Source of the DNA: Sinomonas cellulolyticus
Lineage (GTDB): Bacteria; Actinomycetota; Actinomycetes; Actinomycetales; Micrococcaceae
Direction of reading: 5' to 3'
NCBI RefSeq assembly: GCF_014656475.1
Contig: NZ_BNCM01000005.1
Span: 248,001-312,000 of the forward strand
DNA: 64,000 nt
Shown here in pieces: positions 8,407-17,708 of this stretch (within the stretch, counting starts at the first letter, position 1; each line of letters opens with the position of its first letter). The position numbers and the translations under genes were made by a program. Under the pieces are notes generated by a model. That model was given only the letters and a program-made list of their open reading frames with translations. It was not told the origin of the DNA and made no database searches.

Positions 8407-9750
8407 ATGAAGATCTCCGTCATCGGCTGCGGATACCTCGGCGCCGTCCACGCGGCCACCCTCGCCTCGATGGGCCACGACGTGGTGGGCATCGACACGG
8501 ATGCCGAGAAGGTGGGGCACCTCGCGCGCGGGTTCGCGCCGTTCTTCGAGCCAGGACTCGAGGACCTCCTCGCGGACGGCCGCGCGGCCCGGCGCCTCGT
8601 CTTCTCCACGGACATGTCCCTCACCGCCGACTGCGACGTGCACTTCCTCTGCGTCGGCACCCCGCAGTCCAAGACCAGCGACGTGGCGGACCTGACCTAC
8701 CTCGAGTCCGCCGCACGGGAGGTGGGGCGGCTCGCGAAGCCGGGGGCCGCCGTCGTGGGCAAGTCCACGGTGCCCGTCGGGACGGTGCAGAAGGTGCGCG
8801 AGTGGCTCGGCGGTGCGGATGTGGAGCTCGCATGGAACCCCGAGTTCCTGCGTCAGGGCACCGCGGTGAAGGACTCCCTCGTGCCGGACCGGCTCGTATA
8901 CGGGGTGGAGGAGGCGTACGAGGGCCAGGGCACCGTGCGGATCCTCGACGAGGTCTACGCTCCCCTGCTGCACGCGGGGGTGCCGCGGATCGTGTGCAGC
9001 TTCGCGACGGCGGAGCTGATCAAGTCGGCGGCGAACGCCTACCTGGCCACCAAGCTCTCCTATGTCAACGCCATGGCCGAGCTGTGCGACGCCGCGGGGG
9101 CGGACGTCACCCAGCTCACCGCCGCGATGGGGCTCGACCCGCGGATCGGGCAGCGCTACCTCGCCGCTGGCCTCGGGTTCGGGGGCGGGTGCCTGCCGAA
9201 GGACATCCGCTCGTTCCGTGCGCAGGCTCGCGGCTTGGCCGTTGACTCGGTGGACGAGTGGATGGGACTCGTGGACTCGATCAACGTGGGGCAGCGCGAA
9301 CGGGTGGCGGATCTGGCGGCAGAGCTCTGCGGGGGCTCTCTGGCGGGACGCCGCGTCGCCGTCCTCGGCGCCGCGTTCAAGCCGGACACCGACGACATCC
9401 GCGACTCGCCCGCTCTGGACGTCTCCCTGCGGCTCGCAGCGGCCGGCGCGCACGTGGTGGTCACCGACCCGCGGGCGATCAACAACGCCTGGATGCGGTT
9501 CCCGCAGCTGCAGTTCGAGCCCTCCCCCGCCGGGGCGCTCGACGGCGCGGAGCTCGTCCTGCTGCTGACGGAATGGGCAGAGTACCGGGCGCTCGACCCC
9601 GTCGCCGCGGGCGCACTCGTGCGGCGCCCCGTGATCCTGGACGCGCGCAATGCCCTTGACCCGGCGGCGTGGCGAGCGGCGGGCTGGGACTACTCTGGGC
9701 TCGGCACGGGCCTGCGGACCCAGCCTGTGGATAACCTGCAACTCGGATAG
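8407..9750 (+). CDS. ugd: UDP-glucose 6-dehydrogenase
   Basis: Oxidises UDP-glucose to UDP-glucuronate with two NAD+ in the cytosol. The 447-residue protein has the N-terminal Rossmann motif GCGYLGAVHAATLASMGHDV, the NPEFLRQGTAVKD substrate segment, the catalytic Cys at C262 (GFGGGCLPKD), and the C-terminal UDP-binding domain with GAAFKPDTDDIRDSPA. Length is typical of bacterial Ugd. The ATG has GGAAGGG upstream. It follows the MgtA-like gene closely, so UDP-glucuronate may feed a mannosyl-glucuronosyl lipid. Confidence 0.95.
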   Translation: MKISVIGCGYLGAVHAATLASMGHDVVGIDTDAEKVGHLARGFAPFFEPGLEDLLADGRAARRLVFSTDMSLTADCDVHFLCVGTPQSKTSDVADLTYLESAAREVGRLAKPGAAVVGKSTVPVGTVQKVREWLGGADVELAWNPEFLRQGTAVKDSLVPDRLVYGVEEAYEGQGTVRILDEVYAPLLHAGVPRIVCSFATAELIKSAANAYLATKLSYVNAMAELCDAAGADVTQLTAAMGLDPRIGQRYLAAGLGFGGGCLPKDIRSFRAQARGLAVDSVDEWMGLVDSINVGQRERVADLAAELCGGSLAGRRVAVLGAAFKPDTDDIRDSPALDVSLRLAAAGAHVVVTDPRAINNAWMRFPQLQFEPSPAGALDGAELVLLLTEWAEYRALDPVAAGALVRRPVILDARNALDPAAWRAAGWDYSGLGTGLRTQPVDNLQLG

Positions 9751-9827
9751 TCACATCCTTGTAGACTGCCGAAGACCCGCCCCGGCGCACCGCACCTGCT
9801 CCGGCGGCACACCAACGACCTCGGGGG

Positions 9828-10451
9828 ATGTCAATGGCGAACCGTCGCCGCACACTTCGCTCTGCCCTGTCCACTCTCGCCCTTGCCGGAACCCTCGGGC
9901 TGACCGCCTGCGGCGCCGGCACCAGCGGCCCCGAAGCGCAGGGCACGCCGAGCGCCGCGGCCTCGGGGACCGCGTCCCCTGCCCCGGACGCGCGGCCGAC
10001 GCCGGCCAGCTCCACCGGGCCGGCCCGCAATCTCCCCAAGCCGGAACTGCCCGCAGCCGCCAAAGAGAACACCGAGGCGGGGTTCAAGGCATTCACGCAG
10101 TACTGGTTCGACACGGCAACGTACTCTCTCGAGACCGGCGATTCGGGGCCGCTCGAAGCCATTTCCGACTCCGGCTGCAAAGTATGTAACGGATATCTGG
10201 CCGATTCTCGGGCAGGAGGCTGGACCGTCGGACCGCGGTGGCTCTCGACTGGATTCAGCTCCGATATGAAGCTCGACCCAGCAGGGCAAGCGGTCGGTTA
10301 CTTCATGCTGGAGGAAGGGACCTCAAGGTGGTTCGATGCTGATGGGAAGCTTACCAAAGAAAGAAGCGGTGGAAACAACGGAAAGCCGAAGGCGATCTAT
10401 GCGTCTTATACGAATGGGGCTTGGACCGCACGTCAGCTGGGGCAAGCGTGA
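9828..10451 (+). CDS. DUF6318-type lipoprotein
   Basis: A 207-residue predicted lipoprotein. A short Arg-rich N-terminus, a hydrophobic stretch and the lipobox LTAC place the lipidated Cys at residue 28. A Pro/Ser/Thr/Ala-rich linker follows to about residue 65, then a globular domain with TEAGFKAFTQYWFDTATYSLETGD and a SGCKVCNGY Cys pair, matching the DUF6318 family known from Arthrobacter-like actinobacteria. Function is unknown. Its stop overlaps the next gene's GTG by four bases, so the two are translationally coupled. The 3' third has visibly lower GC than its surroundings. Confidence 0.78.
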   Translation: MSMANRRRTLRSALSTLALAGTLGLTACGAGTSGPEAQGTPSAAASGTASPAPDARPTPASSTGPARNLPKPELPAAAKENTEAGFKAFTQYWFDTATYSLETGDSGPLEAISDSGCKVCNGYLADSRAGGWTVGPRWLSTGFSSDMKLDPAGQAVGYFMLEEGTSRWFDADGKLTKERSGGNNGKPKAIYASYTNGAWTARQLGQA

Positions 10452-11323
10452 GGCGCTTTGTCCTATTCTTCCTCGCCATAGCGCTAACCACTACCTGCAT
10501 CAACTCCACAGCAAATGCAGCAGAAATTGATGGCTACTTTGACAATCAAACAGCTGCGCTAAATGGGACGCGAGACGGGACCGCAAAGGTTGAGTTCCCC
10601 AAAACTGAAGGCGTCGCCGAGACCTTCGTATATTCCTATGCTCCTGCCTGTGCACAGAATACCGATACGCTCAGCGGGACCGCCTGCGCCGCACTCGACG
10701 CCCGCTGCAGCGCCGAACCGGACGGCCGGATGGTCGTCTGGGAGAGGCTCGACACCCGGACGCCCGGCGCAGCGTGGGAGCGGCTCGAGCAGGCGTGCCT
10801 GTATCCGGGGAAGCCGCCGGAGCGGCCGGGCGACGTCGTCATCACCGTGACCGAGAAGCAGCTGCGCGAGCTGCCCATCAAGGCCCCGGAACTGGGCTCG
10901 CAGCCGGGCCGCCACACGCTCAAGGGCGCGGAGACCAACATCTACGCCGAGCCGGCAGACCAGTCCTTCACGATCGACATCCTGGGCCGGAAGGTCGAGA
11001 TCAGGGTCAAGGCCACCGAATACCACTGGTCCTACGGCGACGGCGCCTCCCTCGTCACAAGCGCCCCGGGCGGCCCGATCCCCGAGGCCCGGTGGGGAGA
11101 GAAGACGGTGACAAGCCACGCCTATACGCAGACGGGTGACGTGAGCGTTGGCCTCGCCACCGTCTTCACCGGGGAGTTCTCGGTGGACGGCGGAGCGTTC
11201 CAACCGGTCGCCGGCACGGCCCGGGTTCCCAGTGCGTCGAAGGCCCTCAGCGTCTGGCGCTCCGAGGTCAAGCTCTACGCCGACGACTGCGCCGCCAACC
11301 CCGTCGGCCCAGGCTGTGGCTAG
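10448..11323 (+). CDS. Secreted protein with PKD-like domain
   Basis: A 291-residue exported protein. Using the GTG at 10448 gives a clean signal peptide (MRRFVLFFLAIALTTT..., cleavage near NAA around residue 24). After about 60 variable residues comes an extracellular domain; near residues 190-255 it has W-SYGDG, then a conserved HAYTQTGD and FTGEFSVDGG, the layout of a PKD-like immunoglobulin fold. Four C-terminal Cys may form disulfides. It is coupled to the DUF6318 lipoprotein (GTGA overlap), suggesting a joint cell-surface role. The first ~150 nt are markedly AT-richer than the rest, as if the gene were a mosaic. Confidence 0.72.
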   Translation: MRRFVLFFLAIALTTTCINSTANAAEIDGYFDNQTAALNGTRDGTAKVEFPKTEGVAETFVYSYAPACAQNTDTLSGTACAALDARCSAEPDGRMVVWERLDTRTPGAAWERLEQACLYPGKPPERPGDVVITVTEKQLRELPIKAPELGSQPGRHTLKGAETNIYAEPADQSFTIDILGRKVEIRVKATEYHWSYGDGASLVTSAPGGPIPEARWGEKTVTSHAYTQTGDVSVGLATVFTGEFSVDGGAFQPVAGTARVPSASKALSVWRSEVKLYADDCAANPVGPGCG

Positions 11324-11339
11324 TCGGCATTCCACCACA

Positions 11340-11387
11340 GGTTGTGGACTTTGCCCCGCGCCACGGCGTGGGGCAAGGTCCACAACC
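11340..11387. terminator. Long perfect inverted repeat upstream of the SNF2 gene
   Basis: Arms GGTTGTGGACTTTGCCCC (11340-11357) and GGGGCAAGGTCCACAACC (11370-11387) form an 18-bp stem with a single G-T pair and a 12-nt loop. It starts 17 bp after the stop of the PKD-like gene. It probably ends that transcript, though no T-tract follows. Nothing else is seen up to the SNF2 start at 11482. Confidence 0.65.
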
Positions 11388-11481
11388 CGTGGTTAAGTTG
11401 CCACGGCCCTCGGCGCCGCGCACCCCGCGGGTGGCCAGCCCCGGATCCAGAACTGTCGGCCGCCCATGGGACGATGAAGGC

Positions 11482-14400
11482 ATGGCCTCCATCCCGTACC
11501 CCTCCCCCTCGGGCACGGGCGCGCAGGGCGTCCCTCCGCTCGTGGACGTCGCCGGAATGGTGAACCGGGTCGGCGCCGCCGCCATGTCCCGCGCCCATGC
11601 CTACGCGCGGGAGGGCCGTGTGGAGCACCTCGCCTGGCACCCCGAGATCAACGAGGTCACCGCCCAGGTGTTCGGCACGGAGGACGAGCCGTACGAGGTC
11701 GGCGTGTACCTGCAGCCGCAGCACGGCACCTACCGCTACGCCGGGGGCTGGTGCACGTGCCCGGTCACGGAGGACTGCAAGCACATGGCCGCCGTCGTCC
11801 TCACGGGGAACGCCCAGCGGCTGCGGGCGGACGCGGCCAGGGAGAACGCGGCCCGCAAGGCGGAGCCGGAGTGGATGCGCGAGCTCCGGCGCATCATCGA
11901 CCCGGGGGCCGAGGGAGAGCGGCGCGGCGCAGCACGGCGCCTGGGGCTCCAGTTCGAGCTCCGCGACCTCCAGGCCCGGCTCGGCAGCCGCTTCGGACGG
12001 TCCCCCTCGAGGAGCCGCCCGGACTACCGGCTGGGCGTGCGGCCGGTCGAGCTGAACCCCACCACGGGCAGGTGGCTGCGGGGGGACATCTCCTGGACCA
12101 CGTTCGGGCGCCCCGACCATCTGGGCGCCTTCTTCGCCCCGCACTTCGAGCTCTTCCGCGAGATCCAGGCCCTGCGTCTCGGCACCGCCTCCGGCTACTG
12201 GAACGGCAACGATCCCTGGCTCTACCTCGACGAGTTCACGAGCCCCCTCCTGTGGACGCTCCTGGATGCGGGCCGCTCGGTCGGCGTCGAGCTCCTCGGC
12301 GCGGCGAAGGGCACCACCGTCCTCCTCGGCGAGGGCACGGCGGCCGTGGGGCTCGACGCGCTCCCCGGAGAGGACGACGGCGCGCTCCGCCTGGTCCCGA
12401 CTCTCACGGTGGACGGCGTCCCGGTGCCGATCCAGCACGCCGGAACGATCGCCGACCACGGCGTGTACGCCGTCGTGCGCACCGGGGAGCGCGAGGAGGC
12501 GATCATCCTCGCCCAGTCCGAGTCACGCCTCGGCGAGCGGGACCGGGCGCTGCTCACGGCGCCCGAGGGTGTGCAGATCCCCGCCGCGGACCGCGACGCG
12601 TTCCTCGCCGAGTTCTACCCGGACCTCGCGCGGTCGGTGGCGCTCACGGCCGACGCCGCGCTCGACCTTCCGCCGGTCCTGCCGCCCGTGCTCGTGCTCA
12701 CCGCAGCCTTCGAACCCGGTGACGTGCTGCGCCTCGCGTGGCATTGGGAGTACCCCGCGGGCGACGGCGCCCGGCAGCTGCCGCTCGTCCCGGCCCCGGG
12801 CGAGGGCATCCGCCGCGACGCCGCAGCCGAGGCGGCCACCGCCCTCAGGGTGGCCGCGGTCCTCGACGATGGCCCCCTGCGCGGGAACCCGATCGGACCT
12901 GCCCGGCTCGAGGGGCTCGCGACGGCAGAGGCGTCCGAGAACACTCTGCCGGCACTCGCGGCCCTCGAGGGGGTCGAGGTCCGCATCGAGGGGACACGGC
13001 CGGACTACCGCCAGCTCGAAGGGACCCCGAAGCTCGTGCTGAGCACCGTGGAGTCCGACAAGAACGACTGGTTCGACCTCGGCCTCATGGTCACGATCGA
13101 GGGCCGCAGCATCCCGTTCCAGGATGTCTTCACGGCCCTGGCGAAGGGCCGCAGCAAGGTCATGCTGCCGGACAAGTCCTGGTTCCGCATCGACACCCCC
13201 GAGATCCAGCGCCTCAAGGAGCTCATCGACTCCTCGCACGAGCTGCGCGAGTGGCGCGTGGAGGGCCCGTCGGGGAAGAATGCGCCGAAGCTGAGCGTGT
13301 TCCAGGCCGGGCTGTGGGACGAGATCGCCGAACTCGCGGGCGAGACGGTCGAGGCTCCGCGGTGGAAGCAGACGGTCTCCGGGCTGCTAGACCCAGACGC
13401 CTTGGACCGCGTGCCGGTGCCGAACGGCCTCAACGCCACGCTGCGGCCCTACCAGGACGACGGCTTCCAGTGGCTCGCCTTCCTGTGGCGCCACGGCCTC
13501 GGCGGCGTCCTCGCGGACGACATGGGCCTGGGCAAGACCCTCCAGACGCTCGCGCTCATCCTGCACGCCAAGGAGCAGGGATCGGCCCCGAGCGGGAGCG
13601 GCCCGTTCCTGGTCGTGGCCCCGACCTCCGTCGTCGCGAACTGGGAGGCGGAGGCCGCGCGCTTCGCTCCGGGACTGCGCACCGTGGCGCTCACGGATAC
13701 GCAGGGCAAGTCGGGTACACCGGTCGCCGACTCCGCAGCCGGGGCCGACATCGTCGTGACAAGCTATGCGCTCTTCCGCCTCGACTACGAGGCGTACGCC
13801 GCGCTCCCCTGGGCGGGCGTGGTGATGGACGAGGCGCAGTTCCTCAAGAACCGCGCCACGAAAGCACACCAGTTCGCGCGTGACATGGAGGTGCCGTTCA
13901 AGCTCGCCCTCACGGGCACACCGCTCGAGAACAACCTCATGGAGCTGTGGTCGCTCTTCGCGATCGTCGCCCCGGGGCTGTTCCCGGCCGCCAGCCACTT
14001 CGGGCAGGAGTTCGCCAAGCCCATCGAGAAGAGCGGCGACGCCGGGCGCCTGGCCAGGCTCCGCCGCCGGGTGCGGCCGCTCATGCTGCGGCGCACCAAG
14101 GAGGCAGTGGCGAAGGAACTGCCGGAGAAGCTCGAGCAGCGGGTCGACGTCGACCTCGACCCGCGGCACCGCAAGCTGTACCAGCAGTACCTGCAGCGCG
14201 AGCGCGAGAAGGTGCTGGGGCTCGTCGAGGACCTGGACCGCAACCGGTTCATCGTCTTCCGCTCGCTCACGCTGCTGCGGCTCATGGCGCTGGACCCCTC
14301 CCTCGTCGACGAGGCGCACGACGGCGTGTCCCCGGCGAAGCTCGACGCCCTCCTCGAGCAGCTGGACGACGTGGTGGCGGAGGGGCACCGCGCCCTCGTG

Positions 14401-14835
14401 TTCAGCCAGTTCACCTCCTTCCTCAAGAAGGCCGCCGCGAGGCTCGATGCGGCGGGGATCGCCTACGAGTACCTGGACGGGTCCACGCGCAAGCGCGGTG
14501 ACGTGGTCTCGCGGTTCAAGGAGGGCGCCGCCCCGGTCTTCCTCATCTCCCTCAAAGCGGGCGGCTTCGGCCTGAACCTGACTGAGGCGGATTACTGCTT
14601 CCTACTGGACCCGTGGTGGAATCCGGCGGCGGAGGCACAGGCGGTCGACCGCGCCCACCGCATCGGGCAGACACGCCGCGTCATGACGTACCGTCTCGTG
14701 GCAAAGGGGACCATCGAGGAGAAGGTCATGCAGCTCAAGGAGAAGAAAGCTGCCCTCTTCTCCTCCGTCATGGACGAGGACGCGATGTTCTCCTCGTCCC
14801 TCACCGCCGAGGACGTCCGAGGCCTGCTTGAGTAG
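11482..14835 (+). CDS. SWIM zinc-finger SNF2-family helicase
   Basis: A 1117-residue DEAD/H-superfamily-2 ATPase of the SNF2 class. The N-terminus holds a SWIM zinc finger at residues 90-101 (WCTCPVTEDCKH). A long bacterial SNF2-associated middle region precedes the motor: Walker A DDMGLGKT (679-686), motif II DEAQ (783-786), and in the second RecA domain DPWWNPAAEAQAVDRAHRIG from residue 1043. Such proteins are widespread in actinobacteria; a DNA-translocase role in repair or transcription recycling is assumed, not shown. The ATG at 11482 has GAAGG upstream; an upstream in-frame extension crosses the inverted repeat and is rejected. It stands alone, not in a recognisable defence operon. Confidence 0.9.
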   Translation: MASIPYPSPSGTGAQGVPPLVDVAGMVNRVGAAAMSRAHAYAREGRVEHLAWHPEINEVTAQVFGTEDEPYEVGVYLQPQHGTYRYAGGWCTCPVTEDCKHMAAVVLTGNAQRLRADAARENAARKAEPEWMRELRRIIDPGAEGERRGAARRLGLQFELRDLQARLGSRFGRSPSRSRPDYRLGVRPVELNPTTGRWLRGDISWTTFGRPDHLGAFFAPHFELFREIQALRLGTASGYWNGNDPWLYLDEFTSPLLWTLLDAGRSVGVELLGAAKGTTVLLGEGTAAVGLDALPGEDDGALRLVPTLTVDGVPVPIQHAGTIADHGVYAVVRTGEREEAIILAQSESRLGERDRALLTAPEGVQIPAADRDAFLAEFYPDLARSVALTADAALDLPPVLPPVLVLTAAFEPGDVLRLAWHWEYPAGDGARQLPLVPAPGEGIRRDAAAEAATALRVAAVLDDGPLRGNPIGPARLEGLATAEASENTLPALAALEGVEVRIEGTRPDYRQLEGTPKLVLSTVESDKNDWFDLGLMVTIEGRSIPFQDVFTALAKGRSKVMLPDKSWFRIDTPEIQRLKELIDSSHELREWRVEGPSGKNAPKLSVFQAGLWDEIAELAGETVEAPRWKQTVSGLLDPDALDRVPVPNGLNATLRPYQDDGFQWLAFLWRHGLGGVLADDMGLGKTLQTLALILHAKEQGSAPSGSGPFLVVAPTSVVANWEAEAARFAPGLRTVALTDTQGKSGTPVADSAAGADIVVTSYALFRLDYEAYAALPWAGVVMDEAQFLKNRATKAHQFARDMEVPFKLALTGTPLENNLMELWSLFAIVAPGLFPAASHFGQEFAKPIEKSGDAGRLARLRRRVRPLMLRRTKEAVAKELPEKLEQRVDVDLDPRHRKLYQQYLQREREKVLGLVEDLDRNRFIVFRSLTLLRLMALDPSLVDEAHDGVSPAKLDALLEQLDDVVAEGHRALVFSQFTSFLKKAAARLDAAGIAYEYLDGSTRKRGDVVSRFKEGAAPVFLISLKAGGFGLNLTEADYCFLLDPWWNPAAEAQAVDRAHRIGQTRRVMTYRLVAKGTIEEKVMQLKEKKAALFSSVMDEDAMFSSSLTAEDVRGLLE

Positions 14836-14866
14836 GGCCGGAAGACCCCGATCTTTGGTCACGATT

Positions 14867-15769
<903 letters not shown>

Positions 15770-15790
15770 TCACTGAGGCCCTCCCGAAAC

Positions 15791-15861
15791 GCCGAAACGC
15801 CGCATCAGCGCGGCCGCCATTCCCCTCGGAATGCCGGCCGACCCTGGTGCGGCGTTTCGGC
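15791..15861 (+). terminator. Terminator after the rpf-like gene
   Basis: Outer arms GCCGAAACGCCGCA (15791-15804) and TGCGGCGTTTCGGC (15848-15861) are perfectly complementary over 14 bp; inner complementary segments (CGGCCG/CGGCCG and CCATTCC/GGAATG) lengthen the structure. It starts 22 bp after the stop codon. Confidence 0.8.
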
Positions 15862-15887
15862 GTCTGAAGGGTCTTCACTGATAACCC

Positions 15888-15931
15888 TTGCGGACTGGGA
15901 TACCAAACCGCTAGCTTTGGAATACCAAAGC
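15888..15931 (+). promoter_or_regulatory. Promoter with overlapping operator-like palindrome, NCS1 permease
   Basis: A possible -35 TTGCGG (15888-15893) and -10 TAGCTT (15912-15917) are 18 bp apart. The inverted repeat GCTTTGG-AATA-CCAAAGC (15914-15931) overlaps the -10, and a second ATACCAAA lies just upstream (around 15900). This is a plausible repressor site. The leader up to the permease ATG is then about 140 nt. Confidence 0.45.
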
Positions 15932-16064
15932 GAGACGACGGTCACACCACCCCGAGACTCGCGCCACACGTCCTCGGACGGACCCGCTGCGCCCCGAGCA
16001 ACCCATGGGCCGGCGGATCATCAAGTTGCGCGCCCCTACATGTCCCGACCGCAGAGAGTTCATC

Positions 16065-17606
16065 ATGGACAGCACCACGGACACCGTCGTCCCCACGCTG
16101 GAGGCCCACGACGTGACCCACGCAGAAGCCCGCGAGACCGCCCACGCGCACAGCCTGCCGGCCGGCCTGAGCCCGCGCCTGTACAACACCGACCTCGCCC
16201 CCACGCAGCGTGAGGGCCGCACCTGGACCGCCTACTCGATCTTCACCCTCTGGGCCAACGACGTGCACAGCCTCGGCAACTATGCCTTCGCCATCGGCCT
16301 CTTCGCGCTGGGCCTCGGCGCATGGCAGGTCCTCGCCGCCCTCGGGGTCGGCGCCGTCCTCCTCTTCGCCCTCCTGAACCTCTCGGGATTCATGGGCCAG
16401 AAGACGGGCATCCCGTTCCCCGTCATGAGCCGGATCGCCTTCGGCATCCACGGTGCCCAGATCGCGGCCCTCATCCGCGGCGGCGTGGCCGTGGCCTGGT
16501 TCGGGATCCAGACATACCTCGCCTCCGTGGTGCTCCGCGTCCTCCTCATCGCCGTGGCCCCCGGCCTCAAGCCCCTCGACGCCGGCTCCGTCCTTGGCCT
16601 CTCGCCACTGGGCTGGATCGCCTTCGTGGGCCTGTGGATCGTGCAGGTCGTGATCGTCTCCTACGGCATGGAGATGATCCGCAAGTACGAGGCGTTCGCC
16701 GGGCCGATCATCCTCGCGACCATGCTCGCCCTGGCCGTGTGGATGTTCGCCAAGGCCGGCTTCTCGATCGCCTGGAGCACCGGCAAGGACCTCTCCGGCG
16801 GGGACATGTGGCTGCACATCCTCGGCGGCGGCGCCCTCTGGGTGTCGATCTACGGCACGTTCGTCCTGAACTTCTGCGACTTCACCCGCTCGGCAAAGTC
16901 CAAGAAGTCGATCGTCAAGGGCAACTTCTGGGGCATCCCGATCAACATGCTCCTCTTCGGCGCCATCGCCGTCGTCCTCGCCGGCGCCCAGTTCAAGATC
17001 GACGGGCGGATCATCGAAAGCCCCTCGGACGTGGTCGCGTCGATCCCCAACACGTTCCTGCTCGCCGCCGCGAGTGCGGCCCTGCTGGTCCTGACCGTCG
17101 CCGTGAACCTCATGGCCAACTTCGTGGCGCCGACCTACGCCCTGACGAACCTCTTCCCGCGGCGCCTCAACTTCCGCAGGGCCGCGCTCGTCTCCGCCGT
17201 GATCGGCCTCGTGATCCTGCCCTGGAACCTCTACAACAACCCTGTGGTCATCGTGTACTTCCTCGGCGGCCTCGGTGGCCTGCTCGGCCCGCTGTTCGGC
17301 GTGATCATGGCGGACTACTGGCTGGTCCGCCGCGGCAGGGTCAACGTCCCCCAGCTGTACTCGGAAGACCGCGGAGGCGCGTACCACTACGCGAAGGGCA
17401 TCAACCCGAAGGCGGTCGCTGCGCTCGTCCCCGCGGCGGCCGTGGCCCTCGCGATCGCCTTCATCCCGGCCCTCGGTGCGCTCAGCTCCTTCTCCTGGTT
17501 CTTCGGCGCGGGCATCGCGGCCGTCAACTTCGTGGTCCTCAACCGCTCGCGCGGCACCTTCGAGGATGTCGACGGCGAGGCCATCGCAGTCCCCAGCGCG
17601 CACTGA
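16065..17606 (+). CDS. NCS1-family nucleobase/hydantoin/allantoin permease
   Basis: A 513-residue membrane protein of the nucleobase:cation symporter-1 family, about 12 membrane segments. The opening YNTDLAPTQREGRTWTAYSI and the helix-1 region are NCS1 hallmarks, and the helix-10/loop end shows GVIMADYWLVRRGRVNVPQLY, shared by this family. NCS1 carriers take up cytosine, uracil, allantoin or hydantoins with Na+ or H+. The next gene resembles hydantoin/allantoin racemase, so a hydantoin-type substrate is likely by context. The ATG at 16065 has GAGAG upstream; 20 extra residues from an earlier ATG look unconserved. A strong hairpin separates it from the racemase-like gene. Confidence 0.88.
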   Translation: MDSTTDTVVPTLEAHDVTHAEARETAHAHSLPAGLSPRLYNTDLAPTQREGRTWTAYSIFTLWANDVHSLGNYAFAIGLFALGLGAWQVLAALGVGAVLLFALLNLSGFMGQKTGIPFPVMSRIAFGIHGAQIAALIRGGVAVAWFGIQTYLASVVLRVLLIAVAPGLKPLDAGSVLGLSPLGWIAFVGLWIVQVVIVSYGMEMIRKYEAFAGPIILATMLALAVWMFAKAGFSIAWSTGKDLSGGDMWLHILGGGALWVSIYGTFVLNFCDFTRSAKSKKSIVKGNFWGIPINMLLFGAIAVVLAGAQFKIDGRIIESPSDVVASIPNTFLLAAASAALLVLTVAVNLMANFVAPTYALTNLFPRRLNFRRAALVSAVIGLVILPWNLYNNPVVIVYFLGGLGGLLGPLFGVIMADYWLVRRGRVNVPQLYSEDRGGAYHYAKGINPKAVAALVPAAAVALAIAFIPALGALSSFSWFFGAGIAAVNFVVLNRSRGTFEDVDGEAIAVPSAH

Positions 17607-17625
17607 CCGCTCGTCAGCACCCAGC

Positions 17626-17672
17626 GCACGACGGCGGCCCCGCCTCCGCCGGCCAGCCCGCCGCCGTCGTGC
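17626..17672 (+). terminator. Terminator-like hairpin after the NCS1 gene
   Basis: Arms GCACGACGGCGG (17626-17637) and CCGCCGTCGTGC (17661-17672), a perfect 12-bp stem with a 23-nt GC-rich loop. Both arms are copies of the dispersed 10-mer GCACGACGGC, arranged as an inverted pair. It could attenuate rather than end transcription into the racemase-like gene, which begins 36 bp later. Confidence 0.7.
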
Positions 17673-17708
17673 CTCACCACAGCCCCTTGCCAGCAGAAGG
17701 AATCCGCG

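Noticed and set aside
7198..9741. An 847-codon reading frame on the minus strand opposite mgtA-like and ugd
   Set aside because: The plus-strand genes have full family motifs. The minus frame is an Arg/Gly/His-rich shadow caused by high GC at third codon positions.
11340..11387. Terminal inverted repeat of an insertion sequence
   Set aside because: The arms are 12 bp apart with no transposase between or near them; no transposase is found in the window.
11482..14835. SNF2 gene as part of a DISARM-like defence system
   Set aside because: There is no methyltransferase, DUF1998 or PLD partner nearby; stand-alone SWIM-SNF2 genes are common in actinobacteria.
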